64,000 bases of DNA from Falsiruegeria mediterranea M17 (GCF_900302455.1 NZ_ONZG01000004.1:124001-188000); one strand, 5' to 3'; positions 9,105 through 20,047 are shown, counted from the stretch's first letter. Notes: generated by a model not told the origin, from the sequence alone. Translations and numbers: made by a program.

Positions 9105-9515
9105 ATGACACATTCAGGCGGCTGTTTTTGCGGCGCGATCCGGTACGAGGTAACGGACAAACCCATGCTCAAGGCGCAATGCCATTGCCGCGCGTGCCAG
9201 CATTTCACTGGCGGTGCGCCCAATCTCTTCATGGTTCTGCCCAAGGATGGGTTTCGCTACACCCAAGGCAGCCCCAGCACGTACCAACGCCCGGACCACG
9301 AAGCCCGCGTTACCAGAGAGTTTTGCGGAGCCTGCGGGACGCATCTGACATCACGTCGCCCGGGGCTGGAGGCCGTGATCCTCAAGATCGGGACATTGGA
9401 CGATCCAAGTACCTACAAAGCGCCCAAGATGTCGATCTATGTGGCCGAGGCGCAGGCGTTTCATCACATCCCCGACGATCTGCCCGCCTTTGATGGCTAC
9501 CCGCAGATGGGGTGA
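9105..9515 (+). CDS. GFA-family (glutathione-dependent formaldehyde-activating-like) protein
   Basis: A 136-residue zinc-binding protein of the Mss4-like fold. The ligand cysteines follow the family order: C7 and C9 in GGCFCG, C26, C28 and C31 in CHCRACQ, and C74 and C77 in FCGACG. Family members bind glutathione adducts; the actual formaldehyde reaction of the founding enzyme is disputed, so the substrate is open. The start has AGGAG ten bases upstream; earlier in-frame codons are not family-like. It is divergent from the GlxA-type regulator. Confidence 0.87.
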   Translation: MTHSGGCFCGAIRYEVTDKPMLKAQCHCRACQHFTGGAPNLFMVLPKDGFRYTQGSPSTYQRPDHEARVTREFCGACGTHLTSRRPGLEAVILKIGTLDDPSTYKAPKMSIYVAEAQAFHHIPDDLPAFDGYPQMG

Positions 9516-9540
9516 TCCAGACCTTTGTCGGCCAAGAAAA

Positions 9541-9563
9541 AAGGCGCCCCAATGGGACGCCTT
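9541..9563 (-). terminator. Terminator of ppaC
   Basis: A stem of AAGGCGCC against GGACGCCTT with one mismatch, followed on the minus strand by TTTTTTCTTGG; 24 bases beyond the ppaC stop. Confidence 0.75.
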
Positions 9564-9586
9564 CGAAACAGTCGAAATGAAACCGA

Positions 9587-10507
9587 TCAGACCTTGAGGT
9601 TTGGAATGATCTGTTTCTTGCGGCTCATGATGCCGGGCAGGACAACCGCGTCGCCATCAACCGATGCACCAAAGCTCTTCTCCGCAACGCCTTTGACCAG
9701 ATCGTTGGGGACCAGCAACGTGGCCTCTTCGTTCAGGATGTCGACGACGAACAGCAGAACCTGGTCCACGCCATCTTCGCCCGCGACCGATGTCATCGAG
9801 TCCATCAGCGAGGCCTTGCGGTCCAGCACGACGCCCGGCGCAGTGGTTTCCAGAACCGAAACGCGGAACTTGGTGCTGTCGACTTCGTATTCCTTGCTGT
9901 CCATGCGGAGCAGCTCGGCATCCGAGAACGACGAGACATCCGACTTGGCGGCGAACATGTCGGCGGCATAAGCCGAGATATCCAAGCCCAGATCGGCAGC
10001 CAGCTTTTCAGCGACCGCACGGTCGTGATCGGTGGTGGTGGGCGAACGGAATTCCAGCGTATCGGACAAGATGCAGGTCAGCGCGGCGCCTTTGATGGCC
10101 TCGGGCATCTTGGCGGCGTCGTCACCCATCAGATCGATCATGATGGTGGCGGTGCAGGCCAGCTGCCGGATGGTGATGTGGATCGGGCCCTTGGTTTTCA
10201 GGCCGCCGACCAGCGCGTGGTGGTCGATAATCGCCTGCACGTCGGCGCCATTGATGTTTTCCGGCAGTTCGGCGGGGTTGTTGGTGTCGACAACGACACA
10301 GGCCTGACCATCGGCCACATCCGCGATGATCTCGGGCTTGTCCAGGTTCCAGCGCTCCAGCATGAAGGCCGCTTCGGTGTTGGGCTCACCAAGCAGGACC
10401 GGCTTGGCGTCGACGCCTTTGACTTCGTTCAGATACCAGGCCCAGACGATGGGTGATCCGGTGGAATCCGTGTCGGGGGATTTGTGTCCAAATACAAGGG
10501 TGGTCAT
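9587..10507 (-). CDS. ppaC: Manganese-dependent inorganic pyrophosphatase (family II)
   Basis: Hydrolyses PPi to phosphate. The 306-residue DHH-superfamily enzyme has all metal ligands: His8, Asp12 and Asp14 in GHKSPDTDS, Asp74 in VVVDTN, and DHH at 95-97. The C-terminal SRKKQ (295-299) binds substrate phosphate. This is the two-domain core form without CBS domains. Many bacteria rely on the unrelated family I enzyme; whether this genome also has one cannot be seen here. A palindrome CGGCCT-TAT-AGGCCG (10536-10550) lies 29 bases upstream and overlaps a possible -10. Confidence 0.95.
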   Translation of the reverse strand: MTTLVFGHKSPDTDSTGSPIVWAWYLNEVKGVDAKPVLLGEPNTEAAFMLERWNLDKPEIIADVADGQACVVVDTNNPAELPENINGADVQAIIDHHALVGGLKTKGPIHITIRQLACTATIMIDLMGDDAAKMPEAIKGAALTCILSDTLEFRSPTTTDHDRAVAEKLAADLGLDISAYAADMFAAKSDVSSFSDAELLRMDSKEYEVDSTKFRVSVLETTAPGVVLDRKASLMDSMTSVAGEDGVDQVLLFVVDILNEEATLLVPNDLVKGVAEKSFGASVDGDAVVLPGIMSRKKQIIPNLKV

Positions 10508-10606
10508 GACTGCGTCCTGCGTTTAGCGAATTTTGCGGCCTTATAGGCCGAGCAGGTGATGATGTCACGCAGCCAGAGACGCCCTGCGGCACATGGTCTA
10601 TGGCAT

Positions 10607-11593
10607 TCAGAAGGAGGCCCGAGACATTGAATAGCCACGCTTGTGCAGCAGGTTGAGGATCCCATTGCGTCCCGGCAGATGCGCGGCCCCGACGGCCACC
10701 ACCAGAGTGTTCCCCTTGGTGCGCAAAATGACCGGCATCCAAGCCTTGTTGCGCCGGTCCAACAGCAGATTGTCGAACTGCCGCAACAGGCGCACCACTT
10801 CGGATCGTGGAATGTCGATGTCCCGATACATGGTCCATTCCTTGATCAGCAGCGCTTCGGCCAGGGTTTCGCTGAAATAGGCGTTGCGTTGCGTGACGAC
10901 CTGATCGTCGATGTTCAGATCGCTGGCCAGATCCAGCTCAAGCAGCTTGGCCTGATCACGGATGGGTTGCTTGGCCAGCGAGCTTACGCCGTCCATCGAC
11001 CGTTCCAGTGACCCGATCGGCACTCGGTTGCGAATGGCGACATCTTCAATCCGATCGTCCAGGCCGGAATATGAGGCAAAGCCACGCCCACCGCAGCCGC
11101 TTTGGGCCAAGGATAGAGACAGATACCAAGGTTGGATAAGGGCGGTTTGTTCCGGGGCATAGCCCTGCAACTTCATGAGCACACTCAATTGCGACCAGGT
11201 TGCTGCCGACATCATTTGCGGAAGCGTCGGACCCTTGGTGATCAGAATGAGAGAGCGATTGTCGCGTAACACATTTTCCATCTTGGCGAGTTCAAGCCGC
11301 GTCACCTCAAGCAGGACAGCGTCAGCCTTTTCAATCACGGGGCGTAGCGTGCGCATTATGGAACGCATCCGACTGTCGCCGGTGTGCTGGGTTCCGATGA
11401 CATGAATGCGCTGTTTGCCTTTGGTGGCGATCCAGTGGTTGCCATAAGCAAAAGGAACCTTGGCGATCTCACGCTTCAGACGCTCTTGCGCCGAGGGCGT
11501 CAACCTGTCCCGCAAATCGGTGCCCCGGCATTGGGCGGCGGCGACAGTGGCCGACGTCAGGCAGAACAGCACAAAGATGATCAGACGCAGCAT
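10607..11593 (-). CDS. TraB/GumN family protein, secreted
   Basis: A 328-residue protein starting with a cleavable signal peptide (MLRLIIFVLFCLTSATVAAA). The TraB/GumN hallmark is present as VIGTQHTGDSRM near residue 64 and, at the end, VVAVGAAHLPGRNGIL, the GxxH pattern typical of the family. The fold relates to Tiki-type metalloproteases (established for the superfamily); activity here is not proven. It is probably periplasmic and stands alone between ppaC and the divergent DUF2161 gene. Confidence 0.85.
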   Translation of the reverse strand: MLRLIIFVLFCLTSATVAAAQCRGTDLRDRLTPSAQERLKREIAKVPFAYGNHWIATKGKQRIHVIGTQHTGDSRMRSIMRTLRPVIEKADAVLLEVTRLELAKMENVLRDNRSLILITKGPTLPQMMSAATWSQLSVLMKLQGYAPEQTALIQPWYLSLSLAQSGCGGRGFASYSGLDDRIEDVAIRNRVPIGSLERSMDGVSSLAKQPIRDQAKLLELDLASDLNIDDQVVTQRNAYFSETLAEALLIKEWTMYRDIDIPRSEVVRLLRQFDNLLLDRRNKAWMPVILRTKGNTLVVAVGAAHLPGRNGILNLLHKRGYSMSRASF

Positions 11594-11707
11594 CGGCGGA
11601 CTCTCAATCCAGACATTTCGATCAACTGTAGGCGGACGGGCGGGCGAGGCAAGTGCCAGCTGCCAAAGGAGATTGTGAAGGCCGGAGGCTGTCCCTAGAA
11701 TGAAACA

Positions 11708-12379
11708 ATGGAGCGCGAACAGGAACTCTATCCACCGATCAAGGCACTGCTCGAAGGGCAGGGGTATGAGGTCAAGGGCGAGGTCGGCGCCGCCGATGTC
11801 ATGGCCTGTCGCGGAGAGGAACCACCGGTCATTGTCGAGTTGAAGTTGCGCTTTTCACTCAGCTTGTTTCACCAGGCGATCACCCGTCTGGCGGTGACGG
11901 ATCTGGTCTACGTCGCTGTCGCGCGGCCAACCGGGCGAACGGCCCGGCGCGCGCTCAAGGACAATTTGGCGATGTGCCGTCGCTTGGGGCTTGGTCTGAT
12001 CACGGTGCGCGCCGACGGCCGGGCCGAGGTGCACTGTGATCCGGGACCATACGCGCCACGCAAGTCCAAGAAGCGGACCGAGCGGCTGCTGCGCGAGTTC
12101 AATCGCCTGGAAGGGGACCCCAACGCTGGTGGCGCCACACGGCACGGGATCGTCACGGCGTACCGTCAGGACGCGCTGCGCTGTGCGGCCTATCTGGCTG
12201 AAAACGGCCCGGCCAAAGGCGCTGTGGTGGCCAAATCCACTGGCGTGACCAAGGCGACAACGCTGATGCGGGACAATCACTACGGCTGGTTCGAAAAAGT
12301 TGAAACCGGCGTATACGCGCTTAGCTCGCAAGGGTCCGAGGGGCTGATCCATTGGGCTTACAGCTGGGAAGCGGAATAA
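11708..12379 (+). CDS. DUF2161 protein with PD-(D/E)XK nuclease-like core
   Basis: A 223-residue basic protein. The N-terminal half has a restriction-endonuclease-like core: Asp30 in GAADVMAC and the E-x-K pair Glu44/Lys46 in VIVELKLRF. The C-terminal half contains a winged-helix-like segment (KGAVVAKSTGVTKATTLMRD, about residues 178-197). DUF2161 has no established substrate; a DNA repair or nuclease role is inference from the fold. It ends 25 bases before the groESL promoter on the same strand, without a strong terminator. Confidence 0.82.
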   Translation: MEREQELYPPIKALLEGQGYEVKGEVGAADVMACRGEEPPVIVELKLRFSLSLFHQAITRLAVTDLVYVAVARPTGRTARRALKDNLAMCRRLGLGLITVRADGRAEVHCDPGPYAPRKSKKRTERLLREFNRLEGDPNAGGATRHGIVTAYRQDALRCAAYLAENGPAKGAVVAKSTGVTKATTLMRDNHYGWFEKVETGVYALSSQGSEGLIHWAYSWEAE

Positions 12380-12403
12380 ATTCAAAAAAAAAGCATCCAG
12401 CCG

Positions 12404-12432
12404 TTGACTCAGAAATTTCATGTGCCTAGCTA
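12404..12432 (+). promoter_or_regulatory. groESL sigma-70 promoter
   Basis: TTGACT, a 17-base spacer and TAGCTA. The expected transcript start falls at the first arm of the CIRCE element. Confidence 0.75.
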
Positions 12433-12439
12433 TGCGTCG

Positions 12440-12466
12440 TTAGCACTCAACTAGGGTGAGTGATAA
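12440..12466 (+). promoter_or_regulatory. CIRCE operator (HrcA-binding)
   Basis: TTAGCACTC-N9-GAGTGATAA, one base from the consensus inverted repeat. HrcA bound here blocks groESL at normal temperature and is released on heat stress (established for CIRCE). It overlaps the predicted transcript start. Confidence 0.93.
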
Positions 12467-12532
12467 CGGCCACGTGCAAGGGAGCGCGGGGGCCGTAAAA
12501 GAAACGAACTTTGAGCTTAAGGAGCTGCAAAG

Positions 12533-12820
12533 ATGGCATTGAAACCGCTTCATGACCGGGTACTGGTTCGCCGTACCGAAAGCGAAGAAAAAACCTCGGG
12601 CGGCCTGATCATCCCCGAATCCGCAAAAGAAAAGCCCAGCGAAGGCGTTGTTGTGTCGACCGGTGAAGGCGCGCGCAAAGACAGCGGCGAGCTGATCTCG
12701 ATGGCTGTTTCGGCTGGCGACAAAATCCTGTTCGGCAAATGGTCGGGCACCGAGGTTCAGGTCGACGGCGAAGAGCTGCTGATGATGAAAGAAAGCGACA
12801 TCATGGGGATCATCGAGTAA
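12533..12820 (+). CDS. groES: Co-chaperonin GroES
   Basis: The 95-residue GroES subunit, which caps the GroEL ring. The N-terminal [14 protein letters not shown] strand and the mobile loop (about residues 16-32) with GGLIIP are intact, and the roof region and C-terminal ESDIMGII are present. AAGGAG lies 9 bases before the ATG. First gene of the CIRCE-controlled groESL operon. Confidence 0.98.
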   Translation: MALKPLHDRVLVRRTESEEKTSGGLIIPESAKEKPSEGVVVSTGEGARKDSGELISMAVSAGDKILFGKWSGTEVQVDGEELLMMKESDIMGIIE

Positions 12821-12838
12821 GCCACCCGGCTTCTCTGA

Positions 12839-14521
<1,683 letters not shown>

Positions 14522-14547
14522 TCTGCCCAAGCAGTATGTTAAAAGAA

Positions 14548-14575
14548 GGGGCCGCCAATAGGTGGTCCCTTTTTT
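14548..14575 (+). terminator. groESL terminator
   Basis: GGGGCCGCC, AATA loop and GGTGGTCCC (pairing with two G-T pairs), then six Ts; 26 bases after the groEL stop. Confidence 0.85.
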
Positions 14576-14600
14576 GGTTCTAGTATCAAGGCCTTGCAAC

Positions 14601-15068
14601 ATGCCTCCTCTGTCGTCCGCCGCATTTCCCCAACATGTTGATTCGCTGCTGCGCGCGGCGTTCGACACCGAAGACGAAGCCACCTTGGTTCATGCACTGC
14701 GTGCGGACCGGGACATGGCGGCCGAATTGACCATCAGCGAAGATGACCGGCTGGTGGGCTATGCCGCGCTGTCGTGGATGAAGCGCCCGTCTGGATGGGT
14801 GTGTCTTGCCCCTGTCGCGGTGGAGCCATCCCTGCAACGGCGCGGCATCGGTGGAAAGCTGATGAAGGCGGTTCAAAACTGGCTGACAGAGCGCGATCTG
14901 ACTGCCGTCGTGCTGGGCGATCCAAGCTATTACGGCAAACGGGGTTTCTCAACTGCGCGGGCCCAGAACCTTACTTCGCCCTATCCGGTAGAACACACGC
15001 TTTTGGCAGGTCCCGGCAAAGGCGCCCCGAAAGAGACGCTTGTCTACCCACCTGCCTTCGACGGATGA
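14601..15068 (+). CDS. GNAT-family N-acetyltransferase
   Basis: A 155-residue acetyl-CoA-dependent acetyltransferase. The acetyl-CoA pyrophosphate-binding motif is QRRGIGGKLM (about residues 76-85), preceded by the beta-4 strand LAPVAVEPS. YYGKRGF near the end is typical of YhbS/PA4866-like members. Substrate is unknown. An earlier in-frame ATG lies inside the groESL terminator, so I start at MPPLSS. It follows groEL but is separated from it by the terminator. Confidence 0.85.
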   Translation: MPPLSSAAFPQHVDSLLRAAFDTEDEATLVHALRADRDMAAELTISEDDRLVGYAALSWMKRPSGWVCLAPVAVEPSLQRRGIGGKLMKAVQNWLTERDLTAVVLGDPSYYGKRGFSTARAQNLTSPYPVEHTLLAGPGKGAPKETLVYPPAFDG

Positions 15069-15122
15069 CCCCCTGACACAGTTTTGAGTGTTCCCCGGCG
15101 CGCCCGCACTGTAAGCGGGGGT

Positions 15123-15962
15123 ATGCGTCTATTTCTGCTTACATGTCTGACCATGGTTGCCTTTGCGTCCAACTCCATCCTCAACCGCTTTGCGGTGGAC
15201 AGTGGATCGATTGACCCGGGCAGCTTTGCCATCGTCCGGGTGCTTGCTGGTGCGGTGACGCTGGTGCTGCTGGTTTTGCTGCGGCGGGGGCAGATGGAGT
15301 TCTTCTCTGGCAGGCGACTGACCGGGGGTGGGGCACTCTCGCTCTATCTGGTTGGTTTCTCGCTGGCTTACCTGACGCTCGATGCAGGGGTCGGTGCGCT
15401 CATCTTATTCGGCGTGGTGCAGATGACCATGTTTGCAGTGACGGCCCTGACCGGGACACCACCCACGGCGCGACAGTTAACCGGCGCGGGTGTCGCTTTT
15501 GCTGGATTGTCCTGGGTTTTGTGGCCAAGCGAAGGCGCTTTGGTCGATCTTTCGGGGGCTGCCTTGATGACGGCGGCGGGGGTCGGCTGGGGCTTTTACA
15601 CACTTGTTGGTCGGCAGGAACAAGACGCGCTGTCGGGAACGGCGGCCAATTTTGTGGTGGCCCTGCCACTTACGCTGGCGTGCATATTGGTCATATCGGA
15701 CGTCTGGACACTGTCTGCCAAAGGCATTGCATTGGCGATCCTCTCAGGCGCGGTGACGTCCGGTTTGGGATATGCTCTGTGGTATCGGGTCTTGCCGCAT
15801 CTGGCGGCAGCGGTGGCGGGTACCGTGCAGTTGAGTGTGCCGATCATCGCGCTTCTGTCTGGCGCGCTTTTGCTGGGCGAGGCCTTGTCCTTTGATCTGT
15901 TGCTGGGCGCCATGCTGGTTCTGGGTGGGATTGCGCTGGCCAGTACAAAGCCCAAACGGTGA
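15123..15962 (+). CDS. EamA/DMT-superfamily transporter
   Basis: A 279-residue inner-membrane protein with ten hydrophobic segments in two EamA repeats (about 1-135 and 140-279). Such proteins export amino acids or metabolites; the substrate cannot be assigned. The ATG with GGGGGT just before it is preferred over a TTG 39 bases earlier. It lies between an acetyltransferase and a secreted hydrolase in the same direction but with 30-60-base gaps, so an operon is possible but not compelling. Confidence 0.85.
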   Translation: MRLFLLTCLTMVAFASNSILNRFAVDSGSIDPGSFAIVRVLAGAVTLVLLVLLRRGQMEFFSGRRLTGGGALSLYLVGFSLAYLTLDAGVGALILFGVVQMTMFAVTALTGTPPTARQLTGAGVAFAGLSWVLWPSEGALVDLSGAALMTAAGVGWGFYTLVGRQEQDALSGTAANFVVALPLTLACILVISDVWTLSAKGIALAILSGAVTSGLGYALWYRVLPHLAAAVAGTVQLSVPIIALLSGALLLGEALSFDLLLGAMLVLGGIALASTKPKR

Positions 15963-16001
15963 TCTGCTTTTCCCGCCCGCCAATCCGGGGTATGGGAGTT
16001 T

Positions 16002-16772
16002 ATGCGCCGATTTCTTGTTTTCCTACTGCTTTGGCCCCTCCCTGCGATGGCAGATTGTGTGGTCTTGTTGCATGGTCTGGCCCGGACCGAAGCCTCGTTG
16101 AGTGTGATGGAAGAGGTTCTGGACCTCTACGAATATGACACGGTTCGGCCAGGATACCCCTCGACCGATCTGCCGATCCCTGATCTGGCGGCGCAGACCA
16201 TTCCGGTGGCCATTTCCGAATGCGGCGATCAGACGGTGCATTTCGTGACACATTCGATGGGCGGCATCTTGGTGCGCCATTGGTTCCAGGAACACAAACC
16301 CGAAAACCTGGGACGTGTGGTGATGCTGGGCCCGCCCAATCAGGGCAGCGAGTTGGTGGACGAGTTGGGCGCCTATGAGGTGTTTGGCATGTTGAACGGA
16401 CCCGCAGGCCTGGCGCTTGGGACGGGAGAAGAAAGCGTGCCGCGCGGCCTTGGTCCGGTGGATTTCCCGTTGGGTGTTATCGCCGGAACGAACTCGATCA
16501 ACCCGTTGTTTTCCTCGATCATCCCCGGTCCGGATGATGGCAAGGTGTCGGTCGACTCGACACGAGTGACGGGCATGGCGGATCACATCCAGATGCCGGT
16601 GACGCATACGTTCATGATGAACAACCCGCTGGTGATCGCGCAGACAATCCATTTCTTGCGGTTCGGGCGGTTTGATCCAGAGCTCACTTGGATCGATTCC
16701 GTGCTTGGCCCGATCGAGCAGGTGTGCGAAGGGCTGGGATGTGAAATTCCTGACTCTCTGAGTACCAAATGA
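16002..16772 (+). CDS. Secreted alpha/beta hydrolase, lipase-like
   Basis: A 256-residue hydrolase with a signal peptide ([17 protein letters not shown], cut near residue 17). VVLLHGLAR at about 20-28 forms the oxyanion-hole strand; the nucleophile elbow is THSMGG with Ser85, typical of bacterial lipases and PGAP1-like esterases. The [11 protein letters not shown] segment after it is also lipase-like. It should act in the periplasm or outside. Its stop overlaps phnM by four bases (ATGA), so the two are translationally coupled, an unusual pairing. Confidence 0.85.
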   Translation: MRRFLVFLLLWPLPAMADCVVLLHGLARTEASLSVMEEVLDLYEYDTVRPGYPSTDLPIPDLAAQTIPVAISECGDQTVHFVTHSMGGILVRHWFQEHKPENLGRVVMLGPPNQGSELVDELGAYEVFGMLNGPAGLALGTGEESVPRGLGPVDFPLGVIAGTNSINPLFSSIIPGPDDGKVSVDSTRVTGMADHIQMPVTHTFMMNNPLVIAQTIHFLRFGRFDPELTWIDSVLGPIEQVCEGLGCEIPDSLSTK

Positions 16773-17920
16773 CCCCACTAGACCTGACCTTGACCGGTGC
16801 CCGTGTCCTGATGCCAGGCGCGGGTTTGTGCGACGCCCCCCTGAGCATCGGAGGCGGTGTCGTTCAGGCGTCGGAACAGGGGCGTCAAGTCGATCTGTCG
16901 GGCTATCTGGTGCTCCCTGGAATTGTAGATTTGCATGGCGACGGTTTTGAGCGCCATTTGGCACCGCGTCGTGGGGCGATGAAGCAGATGGACGAGGGTG
17001 TGATCTCGGCCGAGGCAGAGTTTGCCGCCAACGGAATTACCACGGCTGTGATGGCGCAGTTTTTCAGCTGGGAGGGCGGCTTGCGGGCGCCGGAGTATGC
17101 CGGTCAGGTCTTTGCGGCGATGAAGGCGGTGCGCGGCCGCGTGGTAACCGACCTGATCCCGCAACTGCGGTTCGAGACCCATATGCTGGACGATTACGAC
17201 GGGCTAGCCGACCGGATCAGCGAATGGGAGGTGTCATATGTCGTGTTTAACGACCACCTGCCGCATGACCGGTTGGCAGCGGGCAAGAAACCGCCACGAC
17301 TCACGGGACAGGCGCTCAAGGCGGGGCGGAATCCGGATGTTCATAGGCAGATGCTGAAAGACATGCACGCGCGGGCAGATGAGGTGCCCCAAGCGGTGAC
17401 GGGTTTGGCGGCGGAGCTGGCGGCCCGCGGGGTGCGGTTAGGCAGCCATGATGATCACTCGGCTGAAGATCGCAAAACCTGGAAAGCACGTGGGGTGTCG
17501 ATCTGCGAGTTTCCCGAAACCGCAGAGGCAGCCGAGGCGGCGCGGGCGGCGGGTGACCCGGTCATTCTGGGTTCGCCCAATGTGGTGCGGGGCGGGTCGC
17601 ACAAAGGCAATGCTTCGGCCTTGGATCTGATCACCATGGGGCTTTGTGATGCCTTGGCGTCGGACTACCACTATCCCAGCCCGCGCCGGGCAGCCGTGAT
17701 GTTGGCCAAGTCGGGCGTGTTGGATCTTGCCGGAGCCTGGGACTTGGTGTCCGCCGGACCCGCGCGGGTGTTGGGGTTGTCGGACCGAGGGCGGTTGAGC
17801 CCGGGGCTCCGCGCGGATCTGGTGATTTTGGACGCAGACACCCATCGCGTGGCGGCCACCTGTTCAGGTGGTGTCGTGAGTTACATGAGCGGGGACATTG
17901 CAGCGCGGTTCGTGGGCTAG
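16769..17920 (+). CDS. phnM: PhnM-like amidohydrolase (ribose 1-methylphosphonate 5-triphosphate diphosphatase)
   Basis: A 383-residue amidohydrolase-fold metalloenzyme. PhnM-specific blocks are present: [10 protein letters not shown] (His56, His63) for metal binding, [10 protein letters not shown] near residue 157, GSHDDHS near 226 and [14 protein letters not shown] near 270. In the C-P lyase pathway PhnM removes pyrophosphate from ribose 1-phosphonate 5-triphosphate. No phnGHIJKLN or transport genes are here; the gene is coupled to a secreted hydrolase instead. It may be an accessory copy or have a changed substrate. Confidence 0.85.
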   Translation: MTPLDLTLTGARVLMPGAGLCDAPLSIGGGVVQASEQGRQVDLSGYLVLPGIVDLHGDGFERHLAPRRGAMKQMDEGVISAEAEFAANGITTAVMAQFFSWEGGLRAPEYAGQVFAAMKAVRGRVVTDLIPQLRFETHMLDDYDGLADRISEWEVSYVVFNDHLPHDRLAAGKKPPRLTGQALKAGRNPDVHRQMLKDMHARADEVPQAVTGLAAELAARGVRLGSHDDHSAEDRKTWKARGVSICEFPETAEAAEAARAAGDPVILGSPNVVRGGSHKGNASALDLITMGLCDALASDYHYPSPRRAAVMLAKSGVLDLAGAWDLVSAGPARVLGLSDRGRLSPGLRADLVILDADTHRVAATCSGGVVSYMSGDIAARFVG

Positions 17921-17922
17921 CA

Positions 17923-17963
17923 GCGCGCTCCCTCAGGCCCCTTTGGGGCCATCGGCAGCGCGC
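17923..17963. other. Nested hairpin between convergent phnM and purK
   Basis: An outer GCGCGC/GCGCGC pair (17923-17928, 17958-17963) encloses a perfect GGCCCC-TTT-GGGGCC hairpin (17936-17950). A second, imperfect AT/GC stem follows at about 17964-17987. Together they could terminate both genes, but no clean T-run is seen. Confidence 0.5.
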
Positions 17964-17998
17964 CCGAAAAATCGGGGATTTTCCGGCACCGCGCCGTT

Positions 17999-19072
17999 TC
18001 AACCCTGGCGTTGGATCCGGTTGACGTGACCCATCTTGCGACCCGCCTTGGTCTCGGCCTTGCCATAAAGATGGATCGCGGTGTCGCGATCTTTTGCCAA
18101 CTCGGGGATGCGGTTCACGTCGTCGCCAATCAGGTTCTCCATCACCACATCCGAATGACGCTGACCATCACCCAGGGCCCATCCCGCAACCGCGCGAATG
18201 TGCTGCTCGAACTGATCTACTGCGCACCCGTTCTGCGTCCAGTGGCCGGAGTTGTGCACGCGCGGTGCGATTTCGTTCACAATCAGCCCTTGGGAGGTCA
18301 CGAACAGCTCGACCCCCATCACGCCGACATAATCCAGAGCGTTGAGGATGTTGGCTGCCAGCAGCACCGCGTCCATGCGCTGTGCCGCACTCAGCCGCGC
18401 GGGTACGGTGGTGGTGTGCAGGATGCCATCGCGATGGACGTTTTCGCCCGGATCAAAGCAGGCGACCTCTCCGGATGGGCTTCGGGCGGCGATGACCGAA
18501 ACCTCGTGGCTGAAGTCGACAAAACCTTCGAGAATCGCGGGCGCACCGGCCATATCCGCCAGCGCGGTTTCAGCATCCTCAGGCGATTTCAGGCGCGATT
18601 GGCCTTTGCCGTCATAGCCGAAGCGGCGGGTTTTCAGGATCGCGGGTGTGCCAATCTCGGCGATTGCGGCAGTCAAGCTGTCGAGGTCGGTGATGTCTGC
18701 GAAAGGCGCTGTCTTGAGGCCCAGGCCTTGCAGGAAAGTCTTTTCGGTCAGCCGGTCCTGACTTACGCGCAGGGCTTCGCGGCCCGGACGGATGGGTTTG
18801 TGCGCCTCGAGCAGATCCAATGCTTCGGTCGGGATGTTCTCGAACTCATAGGTGATGACATCTACGGCTTGGGCAAACCGCTCGAGCGCCTCGGCATCGT
18901 CGTAGGCTGCGGTGGTCACCTGATCGGACACGTGGCCTGCGGGTGGGTTGGCGCCGGGTTCGAAAACATGGGTCTTGAACCCAAGGCGTGACGCCGCGAC
19001 CGAGAGCATGCGGCCCAGTTGGCCGCCACCGAGAATGCCGATGGTTGCGCCTGTTGTCAGGGCTTCAGTCAT
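17999..19072 (-). CDS. purK: N5-carboxyaminoimidazole ribonucleotide synthase
   Basis: An ATP-grasp enzyme that carboxylates AIR to N5-CAIR in purine synthesis, handing its product to PurE. 357 residues. The N-terminal [11 protein letters not shown], the ATP-grasp strand [15 protein letters not shown] (near residue 145) and [11 protein letters not shown] (near 263) are all present. The start MTEALTT overlaps the purE stop by eight bases, and the longer upstream frame would duplicate purE coding sequence, so it is not used. Operon purE-purK. Confidence 0.95.
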   Translation of the reverse strand: MTEALTTGATIGILGGGQLGRMLSVAASRLGFKTHVFEPGANPPAGHVSDQVTTAAYDDAEALERFAQAVDVITYEFENIPTEALDLLEAHKPIRPGREALRVSQDRLTEKTFLQGLGLKTAPFADITDLDSLTAAIAEIGTPAILKTRRFGYDGKGQSRLKSPEDAETALADMAGAPAILEGFVDFSHEVSVIAARSPSGEVACFDPGENVHRDGILHTTTVPARLSAAQRMDAVLLAANILNALDYVGVMGVELFVTSQGLIVNEIAPRVHNSGHWTQNGCAVDQFEQHIRAVAGWALGDGQRHSDVVMENLIGDDVNRIPELAKDRDTAIHLYGKAETKAGRKMGHVNRIQRQG

Positions 19073-19553
19073 CGCTGGGCACCTCGGGGATCGAAGCCGA
19101 CAGGTCGTCGCGCCATTTATCAAGCCGCGCGGCGAGATCAGGGTCGTTGATGGCCAGGATACCAGCCGCCATCAAACCACCGTTTGCAGCGCCGGCCGCT
19201 CCGATGGCCATGGTCGCAACCGGGAACCCCTTGGGCATCTGCACGATGGAATAGAGCGAGTCGACGCCAGAAAGGGCGCGTGTCTGCACCGGGATGCCGA
19301 TCACCGGCACACGGGTTTTAGACGCCATCATGCCTGGCAGATGCGCCGCGCCGCCGGCCCCTGCGATGATCACATGCAGACCACGGTCAACGGCGGTCTT
19401 GCCATAGTCCCAAAGACGGTCCGGTGTTCTGTGTGCCGAGACGATCCGGGTTTCATAGGCAACGCCCAATTCGTCCAGAATATCTGCTGCCCCTTTCATC
19501 GTGGGCCAATCCGACTGGCTGCCCATGATGATCCCAACTTTGATCTCGCTCAT
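19065..19553 (-). CDS. purE: N5-carboxyaminoimidazole ribonucleotide mutase
   Basis: Converts N5-CAIR to CAIR. A 162-residue class I PurE with the substrate-binding GSQSDWPTM near residue 11, SAHRTP near 41 and [12 protein letters not shown] near 65. The start is at MSEIKVG; 14 more upstream codons are open but not family-like and would overlap the promoter. Followed by purK with an eight-base overlap. Confidence 0.96.
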   Translation of the reverse strand: MSEIKVGIIMGSQSDWPTMKGAADILDELGVAYETRIVSAHRTPDRLWDYGKTAVDRGLHVIIAGAGGAAHLPGMMASKTRVPVIGIPVQTRALSGVDSLYSIVQMPKGFPVATMAIGAAGAANGGLMAAGILAINDPDLAARLDKWRDDLSASIPEVPSDD

Positions 19554-19584
19554 CCGATCCGCCCCTGCTTGCGAAAGAGCGCGC

Positions 19585-19612
19585 ACTATAGCCAAATCAC
19601 TTTGTTAAGCAA
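19585..19612 (-). promoter_or_regulatory. Probable purEK promoter
   Basis: On the minus strand TTGCTT, a 16-base spacer and TATAGT, giving a leader of about 25 bases before purE. Confidence 0.6.
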
Positions 19613-19663
19613 TGTGAATGAGACGGGTTTGTCAGAGGTGTTTCGTCGCGGCAAAGGCCCGCG

Positions 19664-19888
19664 TCACGCGATGATATCGGGGGTCAGGCGATCCTCGATC
19701 ACGGCGATCATGTCCTTGACCCGCAGCTTTTGTTTTTTTAGGCGCTTGATGGTGAACTGATCACCCGTGCCGCGATCAACCAGAGCCATGATGGCCTCGT
19801 CCAGATCCCGATGTTGCCGCTTGAAGACTTCCAACTCCACCCGCAGGACGTCGTCGGTTTTCATCGATAGATCTGTGGGAGCGTTCAT
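19664..19888 (-). CDS. DUF465/YdcH-family small protein
   Basis: A 74-residue highly charged, helical protein. The C-terminal FTIKRLKKQKLRVKDMIAVIED is the conserved YdcH/DUF465 coiled-coil-like helix. Function of the family is unknown. It stands alone, upstream of and divergent from hsp20. Confidence 0.85.
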   Translation of the reverse strand: MNAPTDLSMKTDDVLRVELEVFKRQHRDLDEAIMALVDRGTGDQFTIKRLKKQKLRVKDMIAVIEDRLTPDIIA

Positions 19889-19955
19889 ATGGCGACTCGG
19901 GTCTTTGTGGTCTTTCTGGGCACAGGATACGCGTTCACGATGTTTTCGCCTAGAC

Positions 19956-19984
19956 CTTGTTAAGGGGGGAATTTCTTCCCATAT
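19956..19984 (+). promoter_or_regulatory. RpoH (sigma-32)-type promoter of hsp20
   Basis: CTTGTTA, a 15-base spacer and CCCATAT, close to the heat-shock sigma consensus (CTTGAAA / CCCCATnT). The transcript would start near 19992, about 60 bases before the gene. Confidence 0.7.
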
Positions 19985-20023
19985 TCAACAAGTGCGGTTG
20001 CCGAATCCGGGACCGTGCGCACC

Positions 20024-20047
20024 GTCGCTTTGACAATAAAGGACGAC
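20024..20047 (+). promoter_or_regulatory. Possible RNA-thermometer hairpin over the hsp20 ribosome binding site
   Basis: GTCG-CTTT (20024-20031) can pair with AAAG and CGAC (20038-20041, 20044-20047), leaving a GA bulge and a 6-nt loop. The 3' arm contains the AAAGGA ribosome binding site. The bulged, weak stem is the style of ROSE-like or fourU thermometers, but their sequence signatures are not clearly present. Confidence 0.35.
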
